Shown: positions 8,096 through 16,936 of the stretch, piece after piece
How positions within the stretch are numbered: the first letter of the stretch is position 1
Layout: every line of letters begins with the position of its first letter
Assembly: GCF_043197795.1 (NCBI RefSeq)
Contig: NZ_JBICTU010000028.1
Span: forward strand, 47,736 to 111,735
From: Sphaerisporangium sp040649355
Lineage (GTDB): Bacteria > Actinomycetota > Actinomycetes > Streptosporangiales > Streptosporangiaceae
DNA length: 64,000 nucleotides
Direction: 5' to 3'
Translations under genes and position numbers: made by a program
Notes under the pieces: generated by a model
The model's database searches: none
The model's input: the letters and a program-made list of their open reading frames with translations, nothing else
Told to the model about the DNA's origin: nothing

Positions 8096-8989
8096 TCACT
8101 TGCCGAAACCGGCCGTCAGGCCGCTGAGCAACTGACGGCGGCCGACCACGTACAGGATCAGGATGGGAAGCGTGGTCAGCACGACGGAGGCGAGCACGGC
8201 CGGCACGTTCACGCTGTACTGCCCCTGGAAGGTCCACAGCGCGAGGGGCAGCGTGCGCTTGTCGGGGCTCTGGGTGAGGATCAGCGGCAGCAGGAATCCG
8301 TTCCAGATCGTCAGCGCGTTGTAGATCGACACCGTCACCACGGCCGGCCGGGTGAGCGGGAAGGCCAGGCGCCAGAGCGTCATCACCTCGCCCGCGCCGT
8401 CCAGCCGCATCGACTCGAACAGCTCCTTGGGCACGTCGCGGATGAAGTTGGCGAGGACCAGCACCGACAGCGGGATCGCGAAGGCGATCGACGGGAGGAT
8501 CAGCGCCGTCAGCGAGTCGTACAGGCGCAGCCGGATGATCATCAGGTAGATCGGGATGATGGTCGCCTGCAGAGGGATGGCCAGGCCCATGAGGAAGAGC
8601 GCGTTCACCCCGCGCAGGAACCGGTGGGCGCCGCCCCGGACGATCGCGTACGCCGCCATGAACGCGAACGCGACCGCGGGGACGACCGCGCCGACGGTGA
8701 CGATGAGGCTGTTGAGGAAGTACAGCGGGAAGTCGGACTCGATGACCAGCTTGTAGTTGGCGAGGGTCGGCTCGGTGGGCGGCGCCAGCGGGTTGGTCGC
8801 GTAGTAGGTGCTCTGCGCCTTGAAGCTCGTGATGGCGATCCAGTAGATCGGAACGATCACGACCGCCAGCCACAGCCAGCCCGCGGCCCCGCCCAGCCAG
8901 TTGGGGCGCTCCCCGCTCCCGCGCGGCCGGCGCCCGCGCGTTCCGGCCGCCGCGGTCCGTTCGAGTCCCGTCGTGTGGGTGATGCCCAT
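8096..8989 (-). CDS. Sugar ABC transporter permease (MalG/CUT1 type), 297 aa
   Basis: Inner-membrane permease with six predicted helices. The conserved EAA loop near the C-terminal third reads ELFESMRLDGAGEVMTLWRLAFPLTRP, which docks the ATPase. The N-terminus (Arg-rich, then WLWLAVVIVPIYWIAITSFK) is typical of the MalG-like partner. The start is ATG at 8987-8989, overlapping nothing and 2 bp beyond the upstream permease stop. It forms a heterodimer with the gene at 8992-9918. No ATPase gene is nearby, as in many actinomycete CUT1 systems that share a genomic MsiK-type ATPase. Confidence 0.93.
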   Translation of the reverse strand: MGITHTTGLERTAAAGTRGRRPRGSGERPNWLGGAAGWLWLAVVIVPIYWIAITSFKAQSTYYATNPLAPPTEPTLANYKLVIESDFPLYFLNSLIVTVGAVVPAVAFAFMAAYAIVRGGAHRFLRGVNALFLMGLAIPLQATIIPIYLMIIRLRLYDSLTALILPSIAFAIPLSVLVLANFIRDVPKELFESMRLDGAGEVMTLWRLAFPLTRPAVVTVSIYNALTIWNGFLLPLILTQSPDKRTLPLALWTFQGQYSVNVPAVLASVVLTTLPILILYVVGRRQLLSGLTAGFGK

Positions 8990-8991
8990 GG

Positions 8992-9918
8992 TCAGGCCCC
9001 TTCGAGCTGGCTGGCGTCGGCGCCGCCGCCGCCGAGCCGGCGCAGGAGCAGCGCCAGGGCGAGGCCCACGAGGACGAGGATGACCGCGATGGCGCTGGCC
9101 GGTCCCATGAGGTTGGCCTGGAACCCGCGCTTGTACATGTCCAGGGCGAGCACCCGGGTCGCGTCGGCCGGGCCGCCAGCGGTCAGCACGAAGATCAGGT
9201 CGAAGAAGGTCAGGGAGCCGACCACCATGAGGGTGGAGGAGGTGATGATCGTGTACTTGAGCTGCGGCAGCGTGATGCTGAAGAACTTGCGGACCCGGCC
9301 CGCGCCGTCCAGCTCGGCGGCCTCGTACATGGAGCGCGGGATCTGCCGCACGCCGCCCTGGTAGATCAGCGAGTGGAACGGGATGAACTGCCACGACACC
9401 ACGAAGATCACGACGCTGAAGGCCAGGACCGGCTCGCCGAGCCAGTCCTGTGTGAGCAGCCCGATGTGCAGCCCGGCGCCGAGCCCGAAGTTCGGGTCGA
9501 GCAGCGCCTTGTAGGTGATGGCGATGGCGGCCGAGCTGAGCAGCAGCGGGATGAAGTACAGCACCGCCAGCACAGCGCGGTAGCGCTGGTGCCCGGCCAG
9601 GAACACCCCGATCAGGATGCTGGCCGGCGTCTGGACCGCCCAGGAGGCGGCCATCACCAGGAACGTCACCCACAGCGCGTGCGGAAGGCCGGGGTCGGCG
9701 AGCACGGCCCGCCAGCTCGTCAGCCCGGACAGCCGGATGTCGCCGAGCCCGTCCCAGGACGTGAAGCTCAGGACCAGGACCCCGACGAGCGGGATCACCC
9801 CGAAGGCGACGAACACCGCCAGGGCCGGCACGGCCAGCCACGGAAGGACGCCGCCGCGCACCCCCCGAGTGGCGGCAGGCGGCGTCCCTTTCCTGGCGGG
9901 GGCGGCGAACGCGCTCAA
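8992..9918 (-). CDS. Sugar ABC transporter permease (MalF type), 308 aa
   Basis: Membrane permease with six helices and an EAA loop (SMYEAAELDGAGRVRKFFSITLPQL). The family N-terminus is Arg-rich and followed by WLAVPALAVFVAFGVIPLVGV. The start is inferred to be TTG at 9916-9918, overlapping the stop of the binding-protein gene by 4 bp (TTGA), which implies coupled translation. It pairs with the next permease to form the pore for an oligosaccharide, probably a beta-glucoside given the divergent GH3 gene. Confidence 0.9.
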   Translation of the reverse strand: MSAFAAPARKGTPPAATRGVRGGVLPWLAVPALAVFVAFGVIPLVGVLVLSFTSWDGLGDIRLSGLTSWRAVLADPGLPHALWVTFLVMAASWAVQTPASILIGVFLAGHQRYRAVLAVLYFIPLLLSSAAIAITYKALLDPNFGLGAGLHIGLLTQDWLGEPVLAFSVVIFVVSWQFIPFHSLIYQGGVRQIPRSMYEAAELDGAGRVRKFFSITLPQLKYTIITSSTLMVVGSLTFFDLIFVLTAGGPADATRVLALDMYKRGFQANLMGPASAIAVILVLVGLALALLLRRLGGGGADASQLEGA

Positions 9919-11270
9919 CTGCCGATGACCGCGTTCATGTTCGACACGAACTGCTGCGGCGTGATCGACAGCTGGAACAGCTTGGCGATGTTGTCCAGCA
10001 GCACCTCGGCCGCGGTGGGGCTGAGCGCCTGGTCCCAGGACTGGGCGAACGACTTGGCCTCGCTCGCGACGCCGTAGACGAACTTCAGCCAGTCGGCGTC
10101 CTTGGAGGAGGCGAACGAGCTGTCGGCTCCCTTGACGATCGGCACAGAGCCGATGCCGACCCACTCCTTGACCTCCTGGTCGCTGAGCACGCCGGTGGCG
10201 AAGAACTTCTTGGCGATCTCCTTCTGCTCGGCGGTCGCCTTGGAGGAGATCGACAGATACTGGCCGGGGTTGCCGACGGTGTTGCTCGGGTCGCCCTTTC
10301 CTCCCTCGACCGGAGGGAAGTTCATGTAGCCGAGGTTGCCGCCGGAGACGAAGTCGCCGCCGTCGGTCGACATGCTGCCGTAGGTCCAGGTGCCGTGCAG
10401 CATCATCGCGGCCTTGCCGGTGTACAGCAGCGCCTGGTCGGCGTTGGAGTCGGCGGTGATCGAGGAGAAGCCCTTGATGAACCCGTCCGCCTTGACGAGC
10501 TCCTGCAGCTTGGTCAGGGAGTCCAGGGCGGCCGGGTGCGACCAGGCGTCCTTCTTGGCGTCGAACACGGCCTGGAACACCTCGGGGCCGCCGATGCGGT
10601 CGAAGAGGAACTCCAGCCACATCATGTTCGTCCAGCGGGACTGGCCGGCGAGGGAGAACGGTGCGATGCCGGCGGCGTTGAACTTGGGCACCAGGTCCAT
10701 GATGTCGCCCCACGACTGCGGCGGCTTCGCGCCGATCTTGTCGAAGAGCTTCTTGTTGTAGAACAGGACGATGGGCGCCACGGTCTCGCACGGCATCGCG
10801 TAGATCTTGCCGTCGACCGTCGCCGCCCCGAACGAGGAGGGGAACAGCCGGTCCTTCACGGCGGGGTTCTGGTCGAACCACGAGGTGAGGTCCTCCACCT
10901 GGCCGGCCTGTACGTACGTGCGCAGGGTCCCGCCGCCCCAGCCCCAGATGACGGTGGGCGCCTGGCCCGCCCCGATCGCCGTCTTGATCTTCGTCTTGTA
11001 CGCGTCGTTCTGGAAGGTCGTCCCGGTGATCTGGCCGCCGGGGTTGGCCTTGTTGAAGGCCTCCACCGCCCTGGTGCGCACGCCCTCCTGCGGCTGCACC
11101 GACAGGTACCAGTAGGTGGCGTTGCCCCCGCCGCCCCCGCCGCCACCGCTGCCGGTCGTTCCGCCCGGCTTGGCCGGGCCGGAGGTGCCGCAGGCCGCTA
11201 ACGCGGCACCCAGGGGAATGCTCATGGAGAGACTGAGGAAGGTGCGGCGAGAAGGTGTCCTGGAGTCCAC
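9915..11270 (-). CDS. Sugar ABC transporter substrate-binding lipoprotein, 451 aa
   Basis: Extracytoplasmic solute-binding protein of family 1. The N-terminus has a twin-arginine motif (SRRTFLSLS), a hydrophobic stretch and a lipobox LAAC (Cys ~27), so it is probably exported by Tat and lipid-anchored. A poly-Gly linker follows, then a bilobal binding fold with landmarks such as GWGGGTL, MPCETVAPIVLFYNKKLF and the C-terminal LFQLSITPQQFVSNMN. It starts at GTG 11268-11270 with GGAG eight bases upstream. First gene of the importer operon; its promoter region contains a TCGAAA-N3-TTTCGA site at 11401-11415, so sugar-regulated repression is likely. Confidence 0.93.
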   Translation of the reverse strand: MDSRTPSRRTFLSLSMSIPLGAALAACGTSGPAKPGGTTGSGGGGGGGGNATYWYLSVQPQEGVRTRAVEAFNKANPGGQITGTTFQNDAYKTKIKTAIGAGQAPTVIWGWGGGTLRTYVQAGQVEDLTSWFDQNPAVKDRLFPSSFGAATVDGKIYAMPCETVAPIVLFYNKKLFDKIGAKPPQSWGDIMDLVPKFNAAGIAPFSLAGQSRWTNMMWLEFLFDRIGGPEVFQAVFDAKKDAWSHPAALDSLTKLQELVKADGFIKGFSSITADSNADQALLYTGKAAMMLHGTWTYGSMSTDGGDFVSGGNLGYMNFPPVEGGKGDPSNTVGNPGQYLSISSKATAEQKEIAKKFFATGVLSDQEVKEWVGIGSVPIVKGADSSFASSKDADWLKFVYGVASEAKSFAQSWDQALSPTAAEVLLDNIAKLFQLSITPQQFVSNMNAVIGS

Positions 11271-11400
11271 GCTGATCTCCGTACGTAGAAATACCGGGGG
11301 CTGGGGCGCGGCTCCATGTGAAACGTCAGATGCGGTGGCCGGCGGTCGTCAATACAGCACCTCCGGTGCCACGCGTCCGCTCCTCCTTGAGCTCAGCTTG

Positions 11401-11415
11401 TCGAAACATTTTCGA
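11401..11415. promoter_or_regulatory. Operator TCGAAA-CAT-TTTCGA upstream of ABC importer
   Basis: The half-sites are exact inverted repeats separated by 3 bp. The site shares its CGAAA/TTTCG arms with the dyad at 11572-11583 and is placed about 130 bp upstream of the binding-protein start. It is a plausible target for the LacI protein encoded at 14061-15086. Confidence 0.55.
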
Positions 11416-11571
11416 AACAGGCCGCGTGGCACGCCAATTTAGATTTCCTCCACTTGCCTGTCAAGGGTGGTCTCACGCCCTCGCCGGCTCCGGATTTGGC
11501 GTGTGTAAAGTACTTTCGCACGGGCGTTTACCTGGTGATCTCCCGCCGAAGAGCAGAGCCGCCACAGGCGT

Positions 11572-11583
11572 CGAAACGTTTCG
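11572..11583. promoter_or_regulatory. LacI-type operator CGAAACGTTTCG upstream of GH3-LacI gene
   Basis: Perfect 12-bp palindrome with a central CG step, 39 bp before the GH3 start codon, the classic layout for LacI-family autoregulation. It matches the arm sequence of the site at 11401-11415 across the same intergenic region. Confidence 0.65.
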
Positions 11584-11621
11584 GGGCGATCGCGGGAACA
11601 GGTCTTTCTTGAGGAGAGCAG

Positions 11622-14600
11622 ATGACGGCGCTAGATGGGACCTCCGCAGCGGACCAGATCCTCCGGCCGTGGCAGGACCCGGCACTCCCCGTGGCCGACC
11701 GGGTAGGCGCCCTCCTTGAGAACCTGACCCTGGAGGAGAAGGTCGGCCAGCTCGGCAGCCGGTGGATCGGCAACGACATGCAGACCGACCAGGGCGTGGA
11801 GCCCGACGAGGACGCCGCGGGCCCGCTGAACGTGGCCCCGATGCAGGACGTCTTCGCGGCCTCGGGGACGGTGCCCTTCGAGAAGGCGATCCGCCACGGG
11901 CTCGGCCACCTGACGCGGGTGTTCGGGAGCGCTCCGGTGACCGCGGCGGAGGGCGCCGCGGAGGTGGTCCGGCTGCAGCGCGAGGTGGTGAGGAGCTCCC
12001 GGCTCGGCATCCCGGCACTGGTCCACGAGGAGTGCCTCACCGGTTTCACCAGCTACGGGGCGACCGTCTACCCGGCGGCCATCGCCTGGGGCGCGACGTT
12101 CGACCCGGACCTGGTGGAGCGGATGGCCGCCGCCATCGGGCGGGACATGCGCGCCGTGGGCGTCCACCAGGGCCTTTCGCCGGTGCTGGACGTGGTGCGC
12201 GACTACCGCTGGGGCCGGGTCGAGGAGACCATGGGCGAAGATCCGTACCTCGTCGCGATGCTCGGCGCCGCCTACGTGCGCGGCCTGGAGAGCGCCGGGA
12301 TCATCGCCACGCTCAAGCACTTCGCCGGATACTCCGCCTCCCGGGGGGCCCGCAACCACGGCCCGGTGCCGATGGGCCGGCGCGAGCTGCTGGACATGAT
12401 CCTTCCGACGTTCGAGACCGCCATCGTCGAGGGCGGCGCGCGTTCTGTCATGAACTCCTACTCCGACGTCGACGGCGTTCCCGCCGCCGCCGACTCGTGG
12501 CTGCTGACCGACCTGCTGCGCGACGAGTGGGGATTCACAGGGACGGTCGTGTCGGACTACTGGGCCGTCCCGTTCCTCGCGACGACGCACCAGGTCGCCG
12601 CGGACACCGACGAGGCCGGGGCGCAGGCGCTCACCGCGGGCATCGACGTCGAGCTGCCCGACACGCTCGGCTTCGGCCAGCAGCTGGCCGAGCGGGTGCG
12701 GCGGGGCGAGCTGCCCGAGTCCCTGGTCGACCGGGCCGCCCGCCGCCTGCTCACGCAGAAGGTGCAGCTCGGGCTGCTGGACCCCGGCTGGACGCCGGAG
12801 AAGTCGGTGGCAGGGGCGGAGGCCGTGGACCTGGACTCGCCGGCCAACCGCGCCCTGGCCAGGGAGCTGGCCGAGCGGTCGATCGTGCTGCTCGACGCGG
12901 GCACCGCGCTGCCGCTGCTCGGCGAGGGGCGTACGGAGCCACGCCGGGTGGCCGTGGTGGGGCCCTGCGCCGACGACCCGCGCACCTTCATGGGCTGCTA
13001 CGCCTTCCCCAACCACGTGCTGCCCCGTCATCCGGGCCTCGGGCTCGGCGTGGACGCGCCCAGCCTGCTCGACGCGCTGCGGGCCGAGCTGCCGGGCACC
13101 GAGCTGATCTACGAGCGAGGCTGCGACGTGCGGGACCAGGACCGGTCCGGCTTCGCCGCCGCGCTCCGGGCGGCCCGTGAGTCCGACCTGTGCGTGGCCG
13201 TCGTCGGCGACCTGGCCGGGCTGTTCGGGCAGGGGACCTCGGGCGAGGGTTGCGACGCCGAGGACCTGCGGCTGCCCGGGGCGCAGGAGGACCTGCTGGT
13301 CGAGCTGGCCGCCACCGGCACGCCGGTCGTGGTGGTCGTCGTGTCCGGCCGCCCGTACGCGCTGGGTGAGGTGGCCGGCGGGGCCGCCGCGCTCGTCCAG
13401 GCGTTCATGCCCGGCGAGGAGGGCGGGGCGGCCATCGCCGGCGTCCTGTCCGGCCGGGTGCAGCCCAGCGGGAAGCTGCCGGTGCAGATCCCGCGCGGCC
13501 CGGGCGGGCAGCCGGGCACCTACCTGCAGCCGCCGCTGGGCTCCAACAGCCACGGCATCAGCAACCTCGACCCCACCCCGCTGTTCCCGTTCGGGTACGG
13601 CGCCTCGTACACCACCTTCGAGATCGGCGATCTGCGCGTCAGCGACGCCGAGGTGCCCACCGACGGTGAGTTCACCGTGTCCGTGCTGGTGCGCAACACC
13701 GGGGGCCGGGCGGGCGAGGAGGTCGTCCAGCTCTACCTGCACGACGTGCTCGCCCAGGTCACCCGGCCGGTACGGCAGCTCGCCGGGTTCGCCAGGGTCC
13801 GGCTGGAGCCCGGCGCGAGCGCGCGGGCGACCTTCACCGTGCCCGCCGACCGTACCGCCTTCACCGGGCGCGACCTGCGGCGCGTCGTCGAGCCCGGGGA
13901 CCTGGAGGTGTTCGCGGGCACGTCGGCCTCGGACCTGCCGTGCCGGGGCCACGTACGGCTGACCGGCCCGCTGCGGCACGTCGGCCGGGGCCGGCGGCTC
14001 GTCACGCCCGTGGACGTGGACCGGCGCCGGACTCGGGCGCCACGCGACAGGGAGGGACGAATGCCGGCCAGTCGTAGACGGGCCACGCTGGCCACGGTCG
14101 CGGCCTCGGCGGGCGTGTCGGTCGCCACGGTGTCGAAGGTGCTCAACGGCCGCAGCGACGTCGCCCCGTCGACCCGCTCCCTCGTGCAGTCGTTGCTGGA
14201 GCAGCACGACTACGTCGCGCCGCCGCAGCGCCGGGGCGAGGCGGCGGCGGCCGGCACGATAGAGGTGGAGTTCGACGCGGATCTCAACGCGTACTCGACC
14301 GAGATCGTCCAGGGCGCGGTGCGGGCCGGGGCCGAGCTCGACGTGGCGATCGTGGTGAGCATCCGGACGAACGCCGGCCGCACCGGGGTGTGGGCGCGCG
14401 ACCTGGTCGCGGCCGGGCGGCGCGCACTGATCGCCGTCACCGGCGAGCTGACCGCCGGGCAGCTCGCCGCCCTGTCCCGCGCGCGGCTGCCACTGGTCGT
14501 GATCGACCCGCTTAACCTGCCGCAGACCCAGGTCACCAGCGTCGGCTCGACGAACTTCGCCGGAGGCCTGGCCGCCACGCAGCACCTGCTCGCGCTCGGG

Positions 14601-15086
14601 CACCGGCGCATCGCCTACCTCGGCGGCCCGGCCACCGCCGCCTGCAACCAGGCCCGGTTGCACGGCTACCGCGCCGCCATGGAGGCCGCGGGCGCTCCGA
14701 TTCCCCCAGGTCACGTACGGACGGGGCGCTTCCTCTACCAGGACGGCGTGGCGGGCGGCGCGGCCCTGCTCGACCTGCCCGAGGCGCCCACGGCCATCTT
14801 CGCGGGCTGCGACGAGATCGCCCTCGGCGTGCTGGAGGCCACCAGGGCGCGGGGGCTACGCGTGCCCGAGGACCTCAGCATCGTGGGCTTCGACGACACC
14901 CAGCTCGCCCAGACGGCCTCCCCACCGCTGACCACGGTGCGCCAGCCGCTGCGGGAGATGGGCGGCGTCGCGGTGCGCACGGCGCTGCGCCTGGCCGCGG
15001 GGGAACGGGTCGACTCCCACCACGTCGAGCTCGCCACCGAGCTGGTCGTGCGCGGCTCTACCACGGGGACGCCCGCCCGCGCCTGA
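11622..15086 (+). CDS. GH3 beta-glucosidase/xylosidase in uninterrupted frame with a LacI regulator, 1154 aa
   Basis: Residues ~1-790 are a cytoplasmic glycoside hydrolase family 3 enzyme: an N-terminal TIM barrel with the nucleophile Asp312 in VVSDYWAV, a middle sandwich domain with GEGCDAEDLRLPG, and a C-terminal fibronectin III-like domain (~680-780). Related enzymes end about here. Instead of a stop, the frame continues through a ~25-residue charged linker into a complete LacI-type regulator (~814-1154). The join is either a true fusion or two genes whose separating stop was lost by mutation or sequencing error. A Shine-Dalgarno GGAGG at 14051-14055 precedes an internal ATG at 14061, so separate LacI synthesis is possible. 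GH3 would hydrolyse oligosaccharides brought in by the divergent importer. Confidence 0.9.
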   Translation: MTALDGTSAADQILRPWQDPALPVADRVGALLENLTLEEKVGQLGSRWIGNDMQTDQGVEPDEDAAGPLNVAPMQDVFAASGTVPFEKAIRHGLGHLTRVFGSAPVTAAEGAAEVVRLQREVVRSSRLGIPALVHEECLTGFTSYGATVYPAAIAWGATFDPDLVERMAAAIGRDMRAVGVHQGLSPVLDVVRDYRWGRVEETMGEDPYLVAMLGAAYVRGLESAGIIATLKHFAGYSASRGARNHGPVPMGRRELLDMILPTFETAIVEGGARSVMNSYSDVDGVPAAADSWLLTDLLRDEWGFTGTVVSDYWAVPFLATTHQVAADTDEAGAQALTAGIDVELPDTLGFGQQLAERVRRGELPESLVDRAARRLLTQKVQLGLLDPGWTPEKSVAGAEAVDLDSPANRALARELAERSIVLLDAGTALPLLGEGRTEPRRVAVVGPCADDPRTFMGCYAFPNHVLPRHPGLGLGVDAPSLLDALRAELPGTELIYERGCDVRDQDRSGFAAALRAARESDLCVAVVGDLAGLFGQGTSGEGCDAEDLRLPGAQEDLLVELAATGTPVVVVVVSGRPYALGEVAGGAAALVQAFMPGEEGGAAIAGVLSGRVQPSGKLPVQIPRGPGGQPGTYLQPPLGSNSHGISNLDPTPLFPFGYGASYTTFEIGDLRVSDAEVPTDGEFTVSVLVRNTGGRAGEEVVQLYLHDVLAQVTRPVRQLAGFARVRLEPGASARATFTVPADRTAFTGRDLRRVVEPGDLEVFAGTSASDLPCRGHVRLTGPLRHVGRGRRLVTPVDVDRRRTRAPRDREGRMPASRRRATLATVAASAGVSVATVSKVLNGRSDVAPSTRSLVQSLLEQHDYVAPPQRRGEAAAAGTIEVEFDADLNAYSTEIVQGAVRAGAELDVAIVVSIRTNAGRTGVWARDLVAAGRRALIAVTGELTAGQLAALSRARLPLVVIDPLNLPQTQVTSVGSTNFAGGLAATQHLLALGHRRIAYLGGPATAACNQARLHGYRAAMEAAGAPIPPGHVRTGRFLYQDGVAGGAALLDLPEAPTAIFAGCDEIALGVLEATRARGLRVPEDLSIVGFDDTQLAQTASPPLTTVRQPLREMGGVAVRTALRLAAGERVDSHHVELATELVVRGSTTGTPARA
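14061..15086 (+). CDS. LacI-family transcriptional regulator (internal start within the GH3 frame), 341 aa
   Basis: The N-terminal helix-turn-helix is complete: ATLATVAASAGVSVATVSKVLNG (residues ~8-31 from this start), including the minor-groove hinge region. The rest is a periplasmic-binding-protein-like sugar sensor, with HRRIAYLGGP, IFAGCDEIALGVLEATR and the C-terminal PEDLSIVGFDDTQLAQTASPPLTTVRQP signature. The ATG at 14061 is preceded by GGAGG with 5 nt spacing. It probably represses both the GH3 gene and the importer through the CGAAA/TTTCG sites at 11401-11583 until a transported sugar binds. Whether it is made alone, as a fusion, or both, cannot be decided from sequence. Confidence 0.88.
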   Translation: MPASRRRATLATVAASAGVSVATVSKVLNGRSDVAPSTRSLVQSLLEQHDYVAPPQRRGEAAAAGTIEVEFDADLNAYSTEIVQGAVRAGAELDVAIVVSIRTNAGRTGVWARDLVAAGRRALIAVTGELTAGQLAALSRARLPLVVIDPLNLPQTQVTSVGSTNFAGGLAATQHLLALGHRRIAYLGGPATAACNQARLHGYRAAMEAAGAPIPPGHVRTGRFLYQDGVAGGAALLDLPEAPTAIFAGCDEIALGVLEATRARGLRVPEDLSIVGFDDTQLAQTASPPLTTVRQPLREMGGVAVRTALRLAAGERVDSHHVELATELVVRGSTTGTPARA

Positions 15087-15198
15087 CCCGAGCGCCTGAC
15101 CCGAGCGCCTGACCCGAGCGCCTGACCCGAGCGCCTGACCCGAGCGCCTGACCCGAGCGCCTGACCCGAGCGCCTGATCCGCGCGCCTGACCCGCGAG
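15082..15198. repeat. 13-bp minisatellite, unit CCTGACCCGAGCG
   Basis: Seven exact head-to-tail copies (15082-15172) are followed by two degenerate copies. The first copy contains the TGA stop of the LacI frame, so the array grew from the 3' end of the gene. Each unit carries a TGA. Slippage here would not alter the protein because the stop is in the first unit. No function is evident. Confidence 0.9.
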
Positions 15199-15292
15199 GC
15201 CGACCTGCGGGTGACCTGAGCGGGTGACCCGTGGCCGACCTGGGGCGGCCGCCCCCGAACATCCGGGAGCGGCCGCCGACTCCGGCCGCGGG

Positions 15293-16849
15293 CTAGCGGC
15301 CCTGTAGCGCCTTGACGTTGTCGCCGAAGGTCCAGCTCTTCGATCCGTCCCAGTTGATGGACCAGGTCATCAGACCCTTGAGGCCGCCGCTGAAGCTGTT
15401 CCAGCTCTGGGACACCAGAGAGGGCGCCATGTAGCCGCCTCCGGCTCCGCTCTGGGCGGGCAGGCCGGGGACCTGCTTGTCATAGGGGACCTTGATCGTC
15501 GTGCCCTGGATGACCAGGCCGTTGTTCAGGCAGGTGGTCTGGGCGGTGAACCCCTGAACCGTGCCGGCGGAATAGGAGTCGCCGGAGCAGCCGTACATGC
15601 TTCCGTTGTAGTACTGCATGTTCAGCCACCAGAGGCGGCCGTTGTCGGCGTACTTCTTGATGATCGGCAGGTACGATCCCCAGATCGAGCCGTAGGTGAC
15701 GCTGCCCCCGGTGACGTACGCCGTCTCGGGCGCCATGGTCAGGCCGAAGTTGGACGGCATCTGGGCGAGCACGCCGTCGATGATGCGGATGAGATTGGCC
15801 TGCGAGGTGGAGAGCTGGTTGATGTTGCCGCTGCCGCTGAGGCCGGTCTCGATGTCGATGTCGATGCCGTCGAAGTTGTAGCGCTTGAGGATCGGCACGA
15901 TGGTGGCCACGAAGCGGTCGGCGACGGCGCTGGAGCTGAGGTCGATGCCGGCGGTCGCTCCGCCGATGGACATCAGGATCGTCAGGCCGGCGGCCTTGGC
16001 CTGGCACATCTCGGCCGGGGTGGCGACCTTGACGGTTGCGTCCATGCCGTCTTCCCACAGGACGGTTCCGTCGGAGCGGATGACGGGGAACGCCGCGTTG
16101 ATCACGTTGTAGCCGTGGGCCTTGATGCGGGAGTCGGTGATCGGAATCCAGCCGAGCGGCGGGTGCACACCGTTCGACGCGCCGTCCCAGTTCTCCCAGT
16201 ACCCCTGGAGGACCTTGCCCGCCGGCCTCGACTTCACCGCGCACGTGCCACCCGTCTGGGTCGGCGTAGGCGTCGGGGTGGGTGTCGTGGTGGGCGTCGT
16301 AGTGGGCGTGGGCGTCGAGGTGGGCGTGGGCGTGGGCGTGCTCGACGGGGGGACGCCGGGCCCGTCGAAGCTGATGTCGTCGGCGTAGTAGGTGCCCTGC
16401 CCGTACCACCCGTGCAGGTAGACCACGGCGGTGGTCTGGCCGGCCGCGGTGGTGAAGGCGACCGAGAGCTGCGTGTACGTCGCCGACGAGGTCCAGGTGG
16501 AACCGCCGCCGTTGACGCCGAGGTAGACGTAGCTGCCGCGCACCCAGGCGGTCAGGGTGTAGGCGGTGCTCGGCTTGACGGTCACCGACTGGATGCACTG
16601 GGCGTTGTCGGAGGCACTGGCCGCGCCGGCGAGCGCCTTCGTCCCGGAGCGGACCGGGGAGCCGACCACCGAACCCAGCCCACCGGTGCAGGACCAGGGC
16701 GAGAGGGATCCGGTCTCCAGGCCCGGATTGGCGAGGAGGTTGGCGGCCTGGGCCGACGTCTGCGTGACGAGGACGCCTATGACCGCCAGCAGCAACGAGA
16801 CTGCCAGCGCCAGGAGGCGGGGCGTTCGCTTCCGGGATGTTCGCTTCAT
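15293..16849 (-). CDS. Secreted GH18 chitinase with N-terminal carbohydrate-binding module, 518 aa
   Basis: Domains in order: a signal peptide (MKRTSRKRTPRLLALAVSL..., cleavage after SAQA), a ~130-residue beta-sandwich CBM (NLLANPGLETGSLSPWSC... to YYADDISFDG), a Pro/Thr linker, and a GH18 barrel. The GH18 active-site motif DGIDIDIE is intact (Asp327, Asp330, Asp332, catalytic acid Glu334). The MKRTS start at 16847-16849 gives a normal signal peptide; a start 14 codons upstream would add a tail. It hydrolyses chitin outside the cell. A TAGGAAA-G-TTTCCTA dyad lies ~90 bp upstream, a likely regulatory site. Confidence 0.95.
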   Translation of the reverse strand: MKRTSRKRTPRLLALAVSLLLAVIGVLVTQTSAQAANLLANPGLETGSLSPWSCTGGLGSVVGSPVRSGTKALAGAASASDNAQCIQSVTVKPSTAYTLTAWVRGSYVYLGVNGGGSTWTSSATYTQLSVAFTTAAGQTTAVVYLHGWYGQGTYYADDISFDGPGVPPSSTPTPTPTSTPTPTTTPTTTPTPTPTPTQTGGTCAVKSRPAGKVLQGYWENWDGASNGVHPPLGWIPITDSRIKAHGYNVINAAFPVIRSDGTVLWEDGMDATVKVATPAEMCQAKAAGLTILMSIGGATAGIDLSSSAVADRFVATIVPILKRYNFDGIDIDIETGLSGSGNINQLSTSQANLIRIIDGVLAQMPSNFGLTMAPETAYVTGGSVTYGSIWGSYLPIIKKYADNGRLWWLNMQYYNGSMYGCSGDSYSAGTVQGFTAQTTCLNNGLVIQGTTIKVPYDKQVPGLPAQSGAGGGYMAPSLVSQSWNSFSGGLKGLMTWSINWDGSKSWTFGDNVKALQGR

Positions 16850-16936
16850 GGGGGGTGACAACCCTTCTGTCGCCCGGGTGCGAGGGGTCACCGGGCATCG
16901 ACGGCGGGCGGGGGGTGCCCTTGGAACGCCTTCTTA

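Larger units (their letters stand above)
11271..11621. other. Divergent promoter region between importer and GH3-LacI genes
   Basis: This 351-bp non-coding region contains two dyads with CGAAA/TTTCG half-sites (11401-11415 and 11572-11583), one nearer each divergent transcription unit. No small gene is seen. Confidence 0.7.

Noticed and set aside
10395..11201. Plus-strand frame of 268 codons
   Set aside because: Antisense shadow of the sugar-binding lipoprotein gene; its Val/Gly/Arg-rich sequence lacks any motif.
15082..15198. CRISPR array
   Set aside because: Units are 13 bp with no spacers between them; it is a minisatellite.
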